Shown here: positions 23,023-32,600 of the stretch, one piece after another
Numbering within the stretch: the first letter of the stretch is position 1
Layout of the letters: the number at the start of each line of letters is the position of its first letter
Assembly (NCBI GenBank): GCA_024694565.1
Contig: JAILJR010000223.1
Location: forward strand, 1-41,851
Length of the DNA stretch: 41,851 bases
From: Butyrivibrio sp.
GTDB taxonomy: Bacteria > Bacillota > Clostridia > Lachnospirales > Lachnospiraceae
Direction: 5' to 3'
Position numbers and translations under genes: made by a program
Notes under the pieces: generated by a model
Seen by the model: only the letters and a program-made list of their open reading frames with translations
Database searches by the model: none
Told to the model about the DNA's origin: nothing

Positions 23023-25530
23023 TTAGCTCTCTTCTTCCTTCTCTTCAACATCCGGCAGCTCGATCCTGAGTTTGTCCAGATGCCATACATCATCAACATA
23101 CTCCTGTATTGTTCTGTCTGATGAGAACTTACCGCAGCATGCTGTGTTCATCATTGACATCCTTGCCCAGCGCTTCTTGTCAGCATAAGCATCAGCAATC
23201 CTTCTCTGTGCCTCAAGATATGCCTCGAAGTCCTTGAGGATGAAATACTGGTCTGCCTTGTTCGAATTATGAGTGTTGAGCAGTGTGTTATAGAGCGGTC
23301 TGAACAGCTCTCTGTCCTGTGAGAAGGTTCCATCAACAAGCTTATCAAGAACTTTCTTGACGTTAGGATTTGAGTTGTAGATGTCCATAGGATTGTAGCC
23401 GCCATTCTTCTCATAGGCCATAACCTCCTGTGAGGTAAGACCAAAGATGAAGGCATTTTCTTCTCCGACTTCATTTACAATCTCAACGTTTGCTCCGTCA
23501 AGAGTTCCGAGAGTTACAGCACCGTTGAGCATCATCTTCATGTTACCTGTTCCGGAAGCCTCTTTACTTGCTGTAGAAATCTGCTCTGAAATATCAGCTG
23601 CCGCAAAGATGAGCTCAGCATTTGAAACCTTGTAGTCCTCAATGAATACAACCTTGAGCTTACCGGCAATATCAGGATCATTGTTCACAACCTCTGCTAC
23701 TGAATTGATGAGCTTGATCGTAAGCTTAGCTGTAAGATATCCTGCAGCTGCCTTCGCACCGAAGATATATGTCTTTGGATAGAAGTCCTCACTTGGATGA
23801 GCCTTGATATCGTTGTATGTGTGTATAACCTGAAGTATGTTGAGGAGCTGTCTCTTGTACTCATGAAGTCTCTTAACCTGGACATCAAAGATTGACTTGG
23901 GATCAACCTCTATGCCGTTATGAGCCTTGATATACTCAGCCAGACGCTTTTTGTTCTGGTACTTGATCTCCATGAACTCGCTCTGTGCCTTCTTGTCATC
24001 AACAAACTCCTTTAACTTGCCCATCTCTGACAGATCTGTGATCCATCCGTCGCCGATCTTATCTGTAACCCATTCAGCGAGCAGGGGATTTGCGTGAAGA
24101 AGGAATCTCCTCTGAGTGATACCGTTTGTCTTGTTGTTGAACTTCTCGGGCATCATCTCGTAGAAGTCCTTAAGCTCTCTCTTTTCAAGGATCTCTGTGT
24201 GAAGCTTGGCAACACCGTTCACAGAGTGGCCACCGACTATTGCAAGATGGGCCATCTTAACCTGGTTGTCGTAGAGAATTGCCATGCTCCTGATCTTTGC
24301 CTGAACATCAATTCCTGCTGAATTTGTGTACTGGCGCATGATCTGGTCAACAAATCTCCTGTTGATCTCATCTACAATCTGATAGATTCTTGGAAGCAGT
24401 CTCTGGAAAAGATCTACCGGCCACTTCTCAAGAGCCTCAGCCATGATCGTGTGGTTTGTGTAGCAGCAGGTCTTGACAGTTACATCCCATGCCTCATCCC
24501 ATGTAAGATAATACTCGTCCATGAGAATTCTCATAAGCTCTGCAACCGCAACCGTAGGATGAGTGTCATTGAGCTGGAATACAGCCTTCTCATAAAACTT
24601 CTTGATGTCCTCATGCTTTTTGAGATATCTCTTTAGGGCTGTCTGAACCGAAGCAGAGATAAAGAAATACTGCTGTTTGAGGCGCAGCTCTTTTCCTGCT
24701 ATATGATTGTCATTGGGATAGAGCACTTCGCAGAGCTGGCTTGCAAGGTTTTCCTGCTCTACAGCCTTCTGATAGTCACCCTTGTCAAAGGAGTCGAGCT
24801 GGAAACACTGAACCGGCTCAGCATCCCAGATCCTCAGTGTATTTACAACACCATTGCCATAGCCGACTACAGGAAGATCATAGGGAACAGCCTTAACCAC
24901 CTGATAGCCCTCCTGCTTGAACATTGTCCTGCCGCGCTCATCAGTGTACATATTTACATAGCCGCCAAATTTTACTTCCTTGGCGTACTCATTTCTTCTA
25001 AGTTCAAAAGGATTGCCGTTCTCCAGCCAGTTATCGGGAGCTTCTACCTGATAGCCGTCTCTGATCTTCTGGCGGAACATTCCGTATTTATAGCGTATGC
25101 CGCAGCCGTATGCAACATATCCAAGGGATGAAAGAGAATCCAAAAAGCACGCTGCAAGCCTTCCAAGGCCTCCGTTTCCAAGTGCCGGATCAGGCTCCTG
25201 GTCCTCAACAAGGTTTACGTCAATGCCAAGCTCATCAAGAGCCTCCTTGACAGGCTCGTATGCCTGAAGATTGATAAGGTTGTTGCCAAAAGCTCTTCCC
25301 ATCAAAAATTCCATGGACATATAGTAAACAATCTTTGGATCCTGCTCGTCGGCAGCCTTCTGGGTTGTCATCCAGTGGTCAACAATCGCATCCTTTATGG
25401 CATAGGCACATGCCTGATAGATCTCCTGGTCATTGGCCTCATCCATGGTCTTTCTGTAGAGCGTCTTGACATTGTACTGGACGCTTCTCTTGAAAAGATC
25501 CTTATCAAATGATAATTGTTTTTTCTTCAT
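23023..25530 (-). CDS. glgP: Glycogen/alpha-glucan phosphorylase
   Basis: The enzyme releases glucose-1-phosphate from alpha-1,4-glucans with inorganic phosphate. At 835 residues it is full length. Landmarks are EDQEPDPALGNGGLGRLAACFLDSL near the N-terminus (quoted region, with PALGNGGLGRLAACF as the core), FQLNDTHPTVAVAELMRIL, KRLHEYKRQLLNILQ, and the PLP site EASGTGNMKMMLNGA with Schiff-base Lys665. No N-terminal phosphoserine extension is seen, as expected in bacteria. GGAGGGAGT lies just before the ATG. A consensus promoter sits about 25 bases upstream of the start, giving a very short leader. The flagellin gene lies upstream on the same strand. Confidence 0.97.
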   Translation of the reverse strand: MKKKQLSFDKDLFKRSVQYNVKTLYRKTMDEANDQEIYQACAYAIKDAIVDHWMTTQKAADEQDPKIVYYMSMEFLMGRAFGNNLINLQAYEPVKEALDELGIDVNLVEDQEPDPALGNGGLGRLAACFLDSLSSLGYVAYGCGIRYKYGMFRQKIRDGYQVEAPDNWLENGNPFELRRNEYAKEVKFGGYVNMYTDERGRTMFKQEGYQVVKAVPYDLPVVGYGNGVVNTLRIWDAEPVQCFQLDSFDKGDYQKAVEQENLASQLCEVLYPNDNHIAGKELRLKQQYFFISASVQTALKRYLKKHEDIKKFYEKAVFQLNDTHPTVAVAELMRILMDEYYLTWDEAWDVTVKTCCYTNHTIMAEALEKWPVDLFQRLLPRIYQIVDEINRRFVDQIMRQYTNSAGIDVQAKIRSMAILYDNQVKMAHLAIVGGHSVNGVAKLHTEILEKRELKDFYEMMPEKFNNKTNGITQRRFLLHANPLLAEWVTDKIGDGWITDLSEMGKLKEFVDDKKAQSEFMEIKYQNKKRLAEYIKAHNGIEVDPKSIFDVQVKRLHEYKRQLLNILQVIHTYNDIKAHPSEDFYPKTYIFGAKAAAGYLTAKLTIKLINSVAEVVNNDPDIAGKLKVVFIEDYKVSNAELIFAAADISEQISTASKEASGTGNMKMMLNGAVTLGTLDGANVEIVNEVGEENAFIFGLTSQEVMAYEKNGGYNPMDIYNSNPNVKKVLDKLVDGTFSQDRELFRPLYNTLLNTHNSNKADQYFILKDFEAYLEAQRRIADAYADKKRWARMSMMNTACCGKFSSDRTIQEYVDDVWHLDKLRIELPDVEEKEEES

Positions 25531-25554
25531 ACTCCCTCCTCAAAAAAACTAAGT

Positions 25555-25583
25555 ATTGTATATATACGATTTTCCTATCTCAA
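25555..25583 (-). promoter_or_regulatory. Sigma-A-type promoter for glgP
   Basis: On the minus strand TTGAGA (25583-25578), a 17-base spacer and TACAAT (25560-25555) give a start near 25548. The leader is thus only about 18 bases and consists mostly of the Shine-Dalgarno region. Confidence 0.7.
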
Positions 25584-25642
25584 AATATAGTATACTCATC
25601 TATTTTACCCCAAAAAGCCGCATAATTCCACAAAAACTTTAC

Positions 25643-25658
25643 AGAAATGCACATTTCT
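25643..25658. promoter_or_regulatory. 16-bp palindrome between flagellin gene and glgP promoter
   Basis: AGAAATG-CA-CATTTCT is a perfect inverted repeat 60 bases upstream of the glgP -35. On the minus strand a TTTTT run appears about 6 bases after it, so it could be a weak flagellin terminator. Its symmetry also fits a repressor or activator site for glgP. Confidence 0.35.
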
Positions 25659-25741
25659 CAGCCATATCGGTGTTGCCTATAGTCAGATAGTCCATTCTGA
25701 TGTTGAATCTTTTTCTAATCCCGGCTTCCCACTGCTTTTTC

Positions 25742-27496
25742 TCACTGCAAAAGTGCCATAACTCCCTGATTTGTCTGATTTGCCTGCGCAAGAATGGACT
25801 GTCCTGCCTGCATCAGTATATTATTGTTCGAGTACTTCACCATCTCTGCCGCCATGTCTGTGTCACGAATTCGCGACTCAGCTGCCTGCGTGTTCTCCAG
25901 GTTGTTTGCCTGATTCTTTCCGGCATGCTCCAATCTGTTCTGCTGTGCACCTATATGGCTTCTGAGTTCGGAAACATGCTTCTGAGAATTCTTTAGTTTC
26001 ACTAAAGACGTTCTTGCCTTATCAGATGTTGTAACGTCCAGATTTCTCAGGTTCATCGTGTCAAGATCTATCATTCCGAAGCTTATATACATTCCGTCAT
26101 TTACTTCCGAGCTGGCCTGAATCCAGAACTTCTTGGCATCTGTATTTATCACGGCCTGACCATTTGCCTTTTTTATTTCATCTTTCTTTAAATCACTATC
26201 CTTCTGAACATCTTCTATTCCATAGTCAAAAGAAAACTCCAGTTTACCTCCCTTTGTAACTCCCTTCTTCTGCCATACTGCACTGAATCCAAGATCCTGA
26301 CTGGTTGTAGTATTTCCAAGATTTGATGTATTATCGTAATACCCCCAATTACAAATATCGTAATAAATACCAACAGACAACATATCGGGCTTTGTTCCTG
26401 AAAATTCGATCTTCTCAGAAAATGCAAGAGCAGCATCCTTGTTCACTATTGAAAAACTATTTGGAATCGTTGAATAAACACCACTTCCTGAAAGATCAGG
26501 CATATAAGATGAATCTTTATAAACCCTTGCTGTGTCTATTCTGCTCTGGTTTGTATAATAGCTCTCACAGACATCATTATTATTGTAAGCTGTATCGACA
26601 TGAAACATGTATTCCATGTCAAGGGGCGTATCACACTTATTCTCAACAGTATACGAAAGCTCATATTTCTTTTGTTCAGCATTGGGTTTTGCTTTCTGTA
26701 TGACATCAAATTTGATCCCATCTTTGTCATATGTAAGCGTTCTGGTAGCAACTCCGCCCTGATTCGAATATCCGCTGACTTTAAAGTCAGATTCAAGATT
26801 TGCAATACTTGACACGCTCTTCCCACCCTGCTGATAAGTCAGCCTTACAGATCCGAAAGATGTACCTCCATTGCCGTATAAGAGGTTAAAGTCTTTACTG
26901 GCTGCCGGCGAATTCGGGTCTTTGACCTTTGCCTGTAAAGCCAGCATATTACCATTACTTGTGCTGGAATAAGGGGGATTTGTATTAATACTGGTATCTG
27001 CAAAAGAGAAATCTTCAAAAGGAATATTGCCCTCAATAAACGGTGTTCCGTCGCTATTGGTTATCGGGTCAGCTCCTGCGCCGAAAATTTTAATGTTGTT
27101 AAACTCAGTTACTTCATCAACTCTCTGTATCTCAGATAATATCTGCCTTATCTCCTGCTGGATATGAGCCCTGTCAAGAGGGGTGAGTGTATCATTTGCG
27201 GCCTTTACAGAAAGCTCTGTCATTCTGTGTACCATTTCCATGACTTCCTCAAGAGCACCATCGCCAATCTGGCACATTGATGCGCCATCCTGGATATTAT
27301 TTATACCCTGATCCAGTCCCCTTATCTGTCTTCTCATTTTTTCGGAAATTGCGAGACCTGCGGCATCATCCGCAGCACGATTGATTTTGTAACCTGACGA
27401 CAGCTTCTCGGACGACTTGGCCATAATACCGGTCGTTATCCCCAGCTGCCTGTTAGAATTAAATGCAGTTAGATTGTGCTGAATTATCATTCCCAT
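25742..27496 (-). CDS. fliC: Flagellin with a large central domain
   Basis: The 584-residue filament protein has conserved D0/D1 ends: N-terminal MIIQHNLTAFNSNRQL, KLSSGYKINRAADDAAGLAI and QIGDGALEEVMEMVHRMTEL (about 1-150), and C-terminal RLEHAGKNQANNLENTQAAE, RIRDTDMAAEMVKYS and ending NQTNQGVMALLQ (about 495-584). The central part (about 150-490) is an extra surface-exposed region with no family I recognise, larger than in the roughly 270-residue minimal flagellins. AAGGAT lies 6 bases before ATG 27496. The gene has its own sigma-28-type promoter and an unusual hairpin-rich leader. No other flagellar gene is in the window. Confidence 0.95.
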   Translation of the reverse strand: MGMIIQHNLTAFNSNRQLGITTGIMAKSSEKLSSGYKINRAADDAAGLAISEKMRRQIRGLDQGINNIQDGASMCQIGDGALEEVMEMVHRMTELSVKAANDTLTPLDRAHIQQEIRQILSEIQRVDEVTEFNNIKIFGAGADPITNSDGTPFIEGNIPFEDFSFADTSINTNPPYSSTSNGNMLALQAKVKDPNSPAASKDFNLLYGNGGTSFGSVRLTYQQGGKSVSSIANLESDFKVSGYSNQGGVATRTLTYDKDGIKFDVIQKAKPNAEQKKYELSYTVENKCDTPLDMEYMFHVDTAYNNNDVCESYYTNQSRIDTARVYKDSSYMPDLSGSGVYSTIPNSFSIVNKDAALAFSEKIEFSGTKPDMLSVGIYYDICNWGYYDNTSNLGNTTTSQDLGFSAVWQKKGVTKGGKLEFSFDYGIEDVQKDSDLKKDEIKKANGQAVINTDAKKFWIQASSEVNDGMYISFGMIDLDTMNLRNLDVTTSDKARTSLVKLKNSQKHVSELRSHIGAQQNRLEHAGKNQANNLENTQAAESRIRDTDMAAEMVKYSNNNILMQAGQSILAQANQTNQGVMALLQ

Positions 27497-27500
27497 GCCA

Positions 27501-27590
27501 AGATCCTTCTCAAACAGACCGAATTTTTATTTCAGTCTGTGTCCTGATTCCTTCAAGCATCCTTGCATGAAAACAACCAATCCTTTGGTT
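27501..27590 (-). promoter_or_regulatory. Flagellin leader with three GGA hairpins (candidate CsrA sites)
   Basis: Reading the minus strand, three short hairpins each present AGGA in the loop: AACCAA-AGGA-TTGGTT (27590-27575), GCA-AGGA-TGC (27566-27557) and AGA-AGGA-TCT (27510-27501). The last covers the Shine-Dalgarno sequence. The middle one, with its flanks, fits the CsrA consensus RUACARGGAUGU at 10 of 12 positions. Two further GGA trinucleotides lie near 27542-27554. In Bacillus the hag leader is blocked by CsrA, with FliW as antagonist. The same control is inferred here. Confidence 0.6.
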
Positions 27591-27597
27591 ATTATTT

Positions 27598-27624
27598 ATA
27601 TCGACAGGAATTAATATTTCATTA
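27598..27624 (-). promoter_or_regulatory. Sigma-28 (SigD/FliA) type promoter for flagellin
   Basis: On the minus strand TAAT (27624-27621), 15 bases, then GTCGATAT (27605-27598) match the sigma-28 pattern TAAA-N15-GCCGATAA at 3 of 4 and 6 of 8 positions. The predicted start near 27591 falls exactly at the first leader hairpin. Confidence 0.65.
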
Positions 27625-27836
27625 GTTCCCTCGACAGATTTATGCGCCGGCATCAGGACAGGTTAAAATTTTGGGAAAGAATTAATCTTTAACTGTCTGA
27701 AAAATCTTACACAAATGCACAACCACTTCATAATTCACTAAATATCATACAATCATTATTAAATTTTCATTAACTTAATTTTTCAGATAACTTTTACTTT
27801 ATAATATAAATTACCAACTCTCAGGGAGAGAATTCC

Positions 27837-29336
27837 ATGAAAAACTTACATTCCCACAAATTCATACCCTTGGCATTTCAAATCCTGGCAGCAGCTCTTT
27901 CATTATTCTTTGTATCGATTAACTGCTTTGCCGCAGACGGAGCGGATATACGCACAAAAGCAGATATTCCTGCCAATCTTTCCGGAAAAACCGTAATAAT
28001 CCAGACAAACGATATACACGGGCAGATGTGGAGTTATCAAAAGACAGCCCGGCTCAAGCAGGAGCTCAGGGAGCGCGGGGCCAATGTTATACTTGTTGAT
28101 CTGGGTGACTACTCTGTCGGAACTGTTGATGTGAGCTCCACCAACGGAAGGAGTGCCATTTCGGCAATGAATTCCGCCGGCTACGACCTTGCCACTATAG
28201 GAAACCATGAATTTGATTACACCTACGGGGAGCTTAAGAACAATCTCGCTTCAGCACACTTTACAAATATTTGTGCCAATGTTCTTGGTGATAATGGTTC
28301 AAGTATACTTCAGCCTAATGTGCTGATCTCAAATTCCGGATTAAGTATTGGTTTTTTTGGTCTGTGTACTCCTCAGACGCCTCTACAGCTTGAGCCATCC
28401 TTCACTCAGGGACTGAAATTTCTCTCCGGGGAGGATCTGTACGCATGTGCTCAGGAACAGACAGACCTGTTAAAGAGCCGCGGCGCAGACCTTGTGATAT
28501 GCCTTTCACACCTTGGGCAGGACAGGAACGCAAAGCCGGTTAACTCAAGCAGTATTGATCTGTTTGCAAACACTCATGGCATAAACCTTATTCTTGACTC
28601 CCATTCCCACACAGCAATAACATCAGGCCCCGGAAAAGAGCCCATTCAGGCTGCCGGAGTCTATTATGAGTATGTCGGGATAGTCATAATAAACAATGCT
28701 TCCGGAAGAATCGAGGACCGCTTCCTTATAACTACAGATGAGTCTGCTGCACAGAATTCTCCGGATGCAGAAGCTATAGACGCAGCTATTTCCGGACCTG
28801 TCGATAAAAAAACTCCCGACCAGAGAACTGACGAAAAGCCTTTAAATACTCAGGAAGGCGCACTGCAGCCGGCAAACGAAAAAGCTGCTGCACCGGACGC
28901 TGCCTCTCAGCAGCCGGACGGTGAAAAAAACTCTTCTTCCAAAGATCCTGCCTCTCAACAGCCAGGCATTGAAAATGCAGCCCCCGCTCAGTCCACAGAA
29001 CCAAAACCGACTGACGAAAAAAATGCTACAGACGCCGCTGCACCTCCCAAGGATCCTTCCACGCAGGAAGCCACTGAAAAACCTGCTCCTGCCGCCGAAG
29101 CACCCTCCCGGAGCCCGGACGAAAAACTCCCTGCATCATTGGAGGCGCCTGCAAAAAACACAGAACCCGGCACACCGGTATCACAAAACCATTCCGGACA
29201 GGATTCAACCAGCGCTCCCCCTGCACCACAGAACAAAGAAAATACAGAACCTGCAAAGCCGCAGTCCTCTTCTCAGGATGCCAAAGCCATTGGCATAGCG
29301 CCGAAAATCATAGCTTCACAATACGTAGCGCCCTAG
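27837..29336 (+). CDS. Secreted metallophosphatase (5'-nucleotidase-like) with long disordered tail
   Basis: A signal peptide (about 1-32, cleavage near CFAADG) is followed by a calcineurin-type catalytic domain (about 50-300). Metal-ligand motifs are NDIHG (Asp59, His61), GD (Asp91), GNHEFD (Asn123, His124), SHLG (His225) and DSHSHT (His256, His258). This is the N-terminal half of UshA/5'-nucleotidases. The C-terminal nucleotide-recognition domain is absent. In its place are about 197 residues rich in Pro, Ala, Gln, Lys and Glu, with no LPXTG or membrane anchor. GGGAGAG precedes the ATG, and a TATAAT lies at 27800-27805 with a weak -35. Substrate unknown. It is divergent from flagellin and ends in a clear terminator. 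Confidence 0.88.
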   Translation: MKNLHSHKFIPLAFQILAAALSLFFVSINCFAADGADIRTKADIPANLSGKTVIIQTNDIHGQMWSYQKTARLKQELRERGANVILVDLGDYSVGTVDVSSTNGRSAISAMNSAGYDLATIGNHEFDYTYGELKNNLASAHFTNICANVLGDNGSSILQPNVLISNSGLSIGFFGLCTPQTPLQLEPSFTQGLKFLSGEDLYACAQEQTDLLKSRGADLVICLSHLGQDRNAKPVNSSSIDLFANTHGINLILDSHSHTAITSGPGKEPIQAAGVYYEYVGIVIINNASGRIEDRFLITTDESAAQNSPDAEAIDAAISGPVDKKTPDQRTDEKPLNTQEGALQPANEKAAAPDAASQQPDGEKNSSSKDPASQQPGIENAAPAQSTEPKPTDEKNATDAAAPPKDPSTQEATEKPAPAAEAPSRSPDEKLPASLEAPAKNTEPGTPVSQNHSGQDSTSAPPAPQNKENTEPAKPQSSSQDAKAIGIAPKIIASQYVAP

Positions 29337-29351
29337 TACACCAAAAAATAA

Positions 29352-29389
29352 GACGGAATCCGGAAATTTCATCCGGCTTCCGCCTTTTT
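29352..29389 (+). terminator. Intrinsic terminator after the metallophosphatase gene
   Basis: GACGGAATCCGG (29352-29363) pairs with CCGGCTTCCGCC (29373-29384) with two mismatches, followed by TTTTT. Confidence 0.85.
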
Positions 29390-29541
29390 ATTATTGATAT
29401 GACTTTAATAGCGATAACAGGGAAAAACCGCTCGGAAATCTGCCTACTGAGATATGCCTCGATCCGGTGAAAACCAGATTAAATCAGCATTTCCCTGATA
29501 ATAAATCCTTCGACCTGCAGCAATACGTTTTTCCTATTTCC

Positions 29542-29573
29542 AAAATCCGGAAATCGATTCATCTGCTCCGGAT
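29542..29573 (-). terminator. Possible terminator after ileS
   Basis: ATCCGGA (29545-29551) and TCCGGAT (29567-29573) form a 7-bp stem with a 15-base loop, followed on the minus strand by TTTT. It lies 30 bases past the ileS stop. The rest of 29390-29602 shows nothing clear. Confidence 0.45.
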
Positions 29574-29602
29574 CAACAGGTATTCACATCTCAGACCCTG
29601 CG

Positions 29603-32600
29603 TCAGATCTTCTCAACACCGATCGTAACCTTCTGACCATTAATATCCCACTCTTTTGCATTTGCTACATCTGAGCCGTATACGATCTCATTGGCAAGAA
29701 CCTTTGTCGAGATTGATCCCTCATTGGCTTTTACAATCTCTGCGAGCTTGTCATTACCATTAAGTGAAACCTTGATGTGATCCATAACTTCAAAGCCTGA
29801 GTCCTTACGCATTGTCTGAACCTTACTTATAACCTCAAGTACAAAGCCTTCATTTAAAAGCTCCTCAGATAGGTTGGTATCAAGAACGACCGTAATACCC
29901 CAGTTCTCCTGTGAGATAAAGCCTTCCTTCTGAGCGATCTCAATGAGAAGATCTTCCTTGACCAGCTCAACGTCAACATCATTTACAGAGAACTTAATTG
30001 ATCCGTTTGCATTGAGCTCATCCATTGTGGCATTTCCATCCAGCTTTTCAAGGTATGCCTTGATGGCTCCGATGTTCCTGCCATACTTTGGTCCCAGGGT
30101 CTTCAGCTGCGGCTTAAAGCTGTAGCTCGTGAAGTCCCTTACATCATCTGTGAAGTTCACGCTCTTTACATTGAGCTCCTCCCTGATGATATCGGTATAG
30201 AACTCTCCAACAGTCTGCTCTGCCTTTACATACATCTGACCGATTGGCTGACGGTTCTTGATGTTTGCCGCATTTCTTGCTGCACGTCCAAGTACAACAA
30301 TATCAAGAACCTCCTCCATGTCTTCTTCAAGCTTTGCATCTATAATGCTCTCATCCACTACAGGGAAGTCGCACAGGTGGATGCTCTCAGGTGCATCAGC
30401 AAAGCTGTTTCTTACAAGGTTCTGGTAGATTTCCTCTGTCATGAAAGGAACCATTGGAGCTGCTGCCTTGGCAACAGTTACAAGAGCTGTGTAAAGAGTC
30501 ATGTATGCAGAGATCTTATCCTGCTCCATACCCTTAGCCCAGAACCTCTCGCGTGATCTTCTTACATACCAGTTACTCATCTCATCCACAAAGCTGTCCA
30601 GGGCCTTACCCGCCTCAGGAATCCTGTAATTTCCAAGGTTTTCATCAACTGCCTTTACGCAGCTGTTCAGCTTTGACAAAAGCCATTTATCCATGACTGT
30701 AAGCTTATCCATCTCAAGCTTATAGTCAGCAGCATTGAATCCGTCTATATTTGCATAGAGAACAAAGAACGCATAGGTGTTCCAGAGAGTTCCAAGGAAC
30801 TTGCGCTGTCCCTCCATAACTGCATCGCCTGAGAATCTGCTTGGAAGCCATGGCGCTGAATTGGTATAGAAATACCACCTTATAGCATCTGCGCCGTACT
30901 TCTCCAGGGCGTCAAAAGGATCGACCGCATTGCCCTTTGACTTACTCATCTTCTGTCCGTTCTCGTCCTGAACAAGGCCAAGAACTATAACATTCTTAAA
31001 TGCCGGCTTATTGAAAAGAAGTGTTGCCTCTGCATGGAGTGAGTAAAACCATCCTCTTGTCTGGTCAACTGCCTCTGAGATAAACTCTGCAGGGAACTGC
31101 TTCTCAAAGAGCTCCTTATTCTCAAATGGATAGTGGAGCTGTGCAAAAGGCATTGCGCCTGAGTCAAACCAGCAGTCAATAACCTCTTTTACCCTGTGCA
31201 TCTTCTTGCCGCACTTGGGGCAGGTGATCTCATACTTGTCGATATATGGTCTGTGCAGTTCGCAGGTCTCAGCAGACGGATCGCCTGACAATTCAGCGAG
31301 CTCTTTTCTTGAACCTACTGAGAGCTGATGTCCGCAGTCGTCGCACTCCCATATGTTGAGCGGCGTTCCCCAATATCTGTCACGTGAGATACCCCAGTCC
31401 TGGATATTCTCAAGCCAGTCTCCAAACCTTCCCTTACCGATTGATTCAGGAACCCAGTTGATCTCCTTGTTGTTGCGGATGAGGTCGTCCTTGACCTCTG
31501 TAACCTTGATGAACCAGGAAGAACGTGCATAATACAAAAGTGGCGTTGAGCATCTCCAGCAGTGAGGATAGTCATGCTCCATCTTGGGTGCTCCAAACAA
31601 GAGCCCCCTCTTGTCCAGATCCTTCAGTACCTCTGGATCGGCACTTACAGCTCCCTCATCCATCTCCTTCTGGGTTGGCTTACATCTCATTCCGCCAAAC
31701 GGTGTCTCAGGCTTTAAGCGTCCCTCTGAATCAACCATCTGAACGAGAGGTGCATCATATTTTCTTCCGACTCTTGCATCGTCTTCACCAAATGCAGGAG
31801 CTATGTGGACAATACCTGTACCATCTGTCATGGTTACGTAGTTGTCGCAGTATATAAAGAATGCCTTCTTGTGCTGTTTTTCTGTCTCGTCAGCTGCGCA
31901 TTGATAAAGAGGCTCGTATTCCTTGTACTCAAGGTCCGTTCCCACAAAAGTCTCAAGAACCTCATAGGCCTTTTCCCCCTCTTCTTTTGCAAGTCTTCCA
32001 AGAACAGTATCAGCAAGTGCTTCTGCCAGATAATAGATATAGCCGTCAGCAGCCTTTACCTTGACATATTTCTCGTCAGGGTTAACGCAAAGACCAATAT
32101 TTGAGGGAAGTGTCCAGGGCGTTGTCGTCCATGCTAGGAAATATGCATCCTCATCCTTAACCTTAAAGCGGACAACAGCTGAGCGCTCTTTTAATGTCTT
32201 ATAGCCCTGTGCCACCTCATGAGATGAAAGAGGAGTTCCGCAGCGAGGGCAGTAGGGAACTACCTTGAATCCCTTGTAGAGCAGGCCCTTTTTCCAGATC
32301 TCTGAAAGCGCCCACCACTCTGACTCGATAAAGTTGTCATCATAGGTGATATAGGGATGATCCATATCTGCCCAGAAACCTACCGTTCCGGAGAAATCCT
32401 CCCACATTCCCTTGTATTTCCATACGGATTCCTTGCACTTCTTTATGAAGGGCTCCATTCCGTACTCCTCAATCTGCTCCTTGCCGTCAAGGCCGAGCAT
32501 TTTCTCAACCTCAAGCTCGACAGGAAGTCCGTGAGTGTCCCAGCCTGCCTTTCTTGGAACAGTATACCCCTTCATTGTGCGATATCTCGGGATCATGTCC

